Source: Cycas panzhihuaensis (Eukaryota > Cycadophyta). From it: a stretch of 64,000 nt of DNA. A program made the translations under genes and the position numbers. The DNA lies in assembly GCA_023213395.1 (NCBI GenBank), contig CM041465.1, positions 50,165,741-50,229,740 on the forward strand, written 5' to 3'. How positions within the stretch are numbered: position 1 is the first letter of the stretch; every line of letters starts with the position of its first letter. The notes beneath the pieces were generated by a model that made no database searches, was not told where the DNA came from, and saw nothing but the letters and a program-made list of their open reading frames with translations. Positions 61,716-64,000 of this stretch are shown in pieces.

Positions 61716-63373
61716 ATCCCAATGATTTCCCTATATGACTCTTTAGGTAAGGACACTGATATGAGGCATTCTTCCTTTTCATGTATAAAGGTTCTTTAGT
61801 GAGATTATTTACTCTTATTTTGTCCTTTTAGTTTACTTTTTTTTTTAAGAAATATAAAGAAAAAAGATGATGTTTCATGAATGTTACTTTTAGTTCCTTT
61901 TGAGTTGGCTACTATTGAATTCCTCTATCGACCTTGAGGAATTTGGATACTTTTTCTTAGTTCCAAAAGACTAGTGTTTGTTCATAATACTTCTTAAGAC
62001 TTTATTTTCTCTATTTCATCTTTTTTTCAACACAAAAGAGGTTTCGAAAATTCTTTATTATAGTATTAAAAAGGCCTAACCTTGTATGTTGAGAGCTCTC
62101 CTTAGGTATCAACACTTTTTAGCCCTTATTGCAACTTTAAAGACAAGCATAATAAGCTTTTCCAAGTAAGTTTTATTATTTCTCTTTCAATTTTTTTTTT
62201 AATTAAAAAAAAAAAACGTAGTTTCTTAAGTTAGGATAACCATAAGAAAAACAAAAGAACCCTCCCATTTCTCTAAGTGCCATTTTGTTAAGGGAAAGAA
62301 ATAAAGAATACATCTCTTTAAAAACCAAATCTCTTTTTTTCCTTGAGAAAGAAATAAAAATCTAAAAAGAAATTATCTTACATTACTTTTCTTTCAAAAG
62401 GATAAAAAGACATTTCTATCATTTGAAATTCTTTAGTTGTATTCACAAAATTAAAAGAGCATTTAGGGTCAATTTTCATTATTTACCATTAGTTCATAAA
62501 AGATTTAAAAAAAAAAAAAGGAAAAGAAGAAAAGAAAAAGTATTTATAGTTGTACTTATTTAGTTTATATTAGCTTTATATTAGCTTCATATTTTCTTAT
62601 TTGGTATTTTGCATTTGGATTGCTTGTTCATATAATACAAAAGTGCATATAGTTGTGCATTTAGGATTACTTGCTTCTTGGTCCCCCTAGAATAGGTCTA
62701 GTTCTACTGGTTAGAACCCTATTGATTGAACAGGTAATGATTACCCTAGAATATCAACCTTGTCCTTCCTTTAGAAGTTAATATGCCCTATTATGAGGGA
62801 GTTTTTAATTGATTGGGCCTTCATCTCCTCAACATATTAGACTATCCCTACATTGGGAGTCATTTTTACTTCTAGCCATGTCCCACATGCTAAAAGTGGT
62901 AGTCCACCATCACATTTTGGGTTGACAGTGGCTTCCTTTTTCTTTTTCACCTCTAAGTGTGACAATCTACTAGAGTCAAATGTGGGCATCTCTAGGCTAT
63001 CCATCCTCATAGATGGATCATCATTAAGTGAACGAGACCCCAACAGTTGACCCCTAATAGGGTCATTAATCTAGGGTCTAATCTCTCCTAGATCCCTACA
63101 CTTATTAATCCTCTCATTTCTCATCATAGTTTACTCCTTCTAGATGAGTTAGAGATTTGGGGTTAAGATCCTTTTTTATAACCAAAAACTTAGAGAGAGT
63201 AGGTGAGTAAGATGCCATAAGACATTGATTTAGGGAAACTTTCCCCTAACGTGCCCCTTGCCAACCAATGATTACTTTTCTCCCTGACAAAAAGGGGATC
63301 TTACTATTTTGGTTATTTATGTTTCTCTTTTCCTAGCTTAGGACTCTTTTGGTTTGGTTTCCTTCCTCCTAGT
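61716..63373. other. Unassigned AT-rich DNA
   Basis: I see no gene or repeat family. Poly-A and poly-T tracts are frequent (about 62190-62215, 62508-62540). Two overlapping opposite frames at 62837-63050 lack any recognisable motif. Confidence 0.5.
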
Positions 63374-63850
63374 TGTAACCAACTATAACCAAGTGAGACC
63401 AAGTTTGTAACCAACTAAGAGTGCAACTAAAGCATAACTAGGTTATAACCAAGTGAGACTAACTGAGACCAAGTTGCAACTAACTATAACCAAGTAAGAC
63501 CAAGGTTACAACTAATTAAGACTAAGTGCAACCAGGTTATAACTAACCATAACCAAAGCATGACTAGGTTACAACCAATTGAGACCAAGCGAGGCTATGT
63601 TATAACCAATTATAACTAAGTTAGATGAAGGTTGTAATCAACTACAACTAAGTACAACTAGGTTATAACTAAATGTAATTAGATATAACTAGGTGAGGCC
63701 AAGGTTGCAATTGACTATAACCAAGTGAGACTAAGGTTGCAACTAACTACAACCAAGTAATACTAGATCATAACAAATAATAACCAGTTATAACTAGGAT
63801 TACAACCAAGTACATCTAATTTATAACCAACCTTAATCGAATCAAACCAT
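63374..63850 (+). repeat. Degenerate minisatellite of 10-11-bp ACCAAG/AACTA words
   Basis: A run of related words such as TATAACCAAGTGAGACCAAG, TTGCAACTAACTATAACC and GGTTATAACTAA repeats with a loose 10- to 11-bp period for about 480 bp. C occurs as CC or single C in a fixed A-rich context and G mainly in GAG, AAG or GGTT. Not coding in any consistent frame. Confidence 0.75.
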
Positions 63851-64000
63851 CTTATACAATCATCCAACACATATAGAGAAATTATCCCTATTTGCTTAAA
63901 TAGAGTCAAAAGTCCTAGTTAGACCTAGTTACTTTAAAACTCTTACTCTTAAGTCAATTTAGTTAACTAGGCCCCCTAAACTTGAAACATTTCCCAATGA
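63851..64000. other. Window end, no feature seen
   Basis: Short AT-rich stretch without recognisable content. Confidence 0.4.

Noticed and set aside
62837-63050. Overlapping open frames on both strands
   Set aside because: Short, without motifs, in an otherwise featureless region; coding is not supported.

Overview
The window looks like intergenic chromatin of a seed plant with a large, repeat-rich nuclear genome. The evidence is AT-rich DNA, plant-type LTR retrotransposons (Copia and Gypsy) with initiator-Met-tRNA primer sites, a plant-type L1 LINE with a C-terminal RNase H, and a fragment resembling the plant JMJ25/IBM1 histone demethylase family. I see no intact host gene, no CRISPR array and no sign of prokaryotic origin. 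Nearly every coding region carries stops and frameshifts, and LTR ends, target-site duplications (TSDs) and primer sites show C-to-T or G-to-A decay. The insertions are therefore old and probably methylated. The exact taxon cannot be read from the sequence; a gymnosperm would fit but is not proven.

Layout. 910-6388 is a pol-less Copia-type LTR element (minus strand, exact 5-bp TSD) carrying a 5'-truncated L1 LINE (plus, about 3149-5870). 6394-12943 is mostly featureless AT-rich DNA with one candidate orphan LTR (7372-7836) and a very decayed Gypsy gag/protease remnant (about 11100-12450). 12944 to about 16800 is a decayed plus-strand Copia (family B). 16996-18855, 23410-25023 and 45414-46076 are three blocks of TA/TATG/GATA simple repeat. 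They look like pieces of one compound microsatellite locus separated by LTR elements: a pol-less element (18856-23409) that contains JmjC and RING-like host-gene fragments, and a minus-strand Copia (C1, 25024-45413). C1 is itself interrupted by a plus-strand Copia (B2, 27018-39936), which is interrupted by a plus-strand Gypsy chromovirus (27992-34519).

46300-57028 is a 5'-truncated plus-strand Gypsy (D) split by a minus-strand Copia (C2, 47149-54673, TSD AGAGA). The right part of that region, including the C2/D junction, is repeated in inverted orientation at 59041-61715, giving a large inverted repeat with arms of about 2.67 kb and a 2-kb spacer. The tail (61716-64000) has no recognisable gene but holds a degenerate minisatellite of ACCAAG/AACTA-like words at about 63374-63850.

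No genes here work together as a pathway. What can be reconstructed is an insertion history: microsatellite, then LTR elements into it, then nested insertions, plus a later inverted duplication. The most unusual item is the pol-less LTR element carrying shuffled pieces of a JMJ25-like gene antisense to its own gag.
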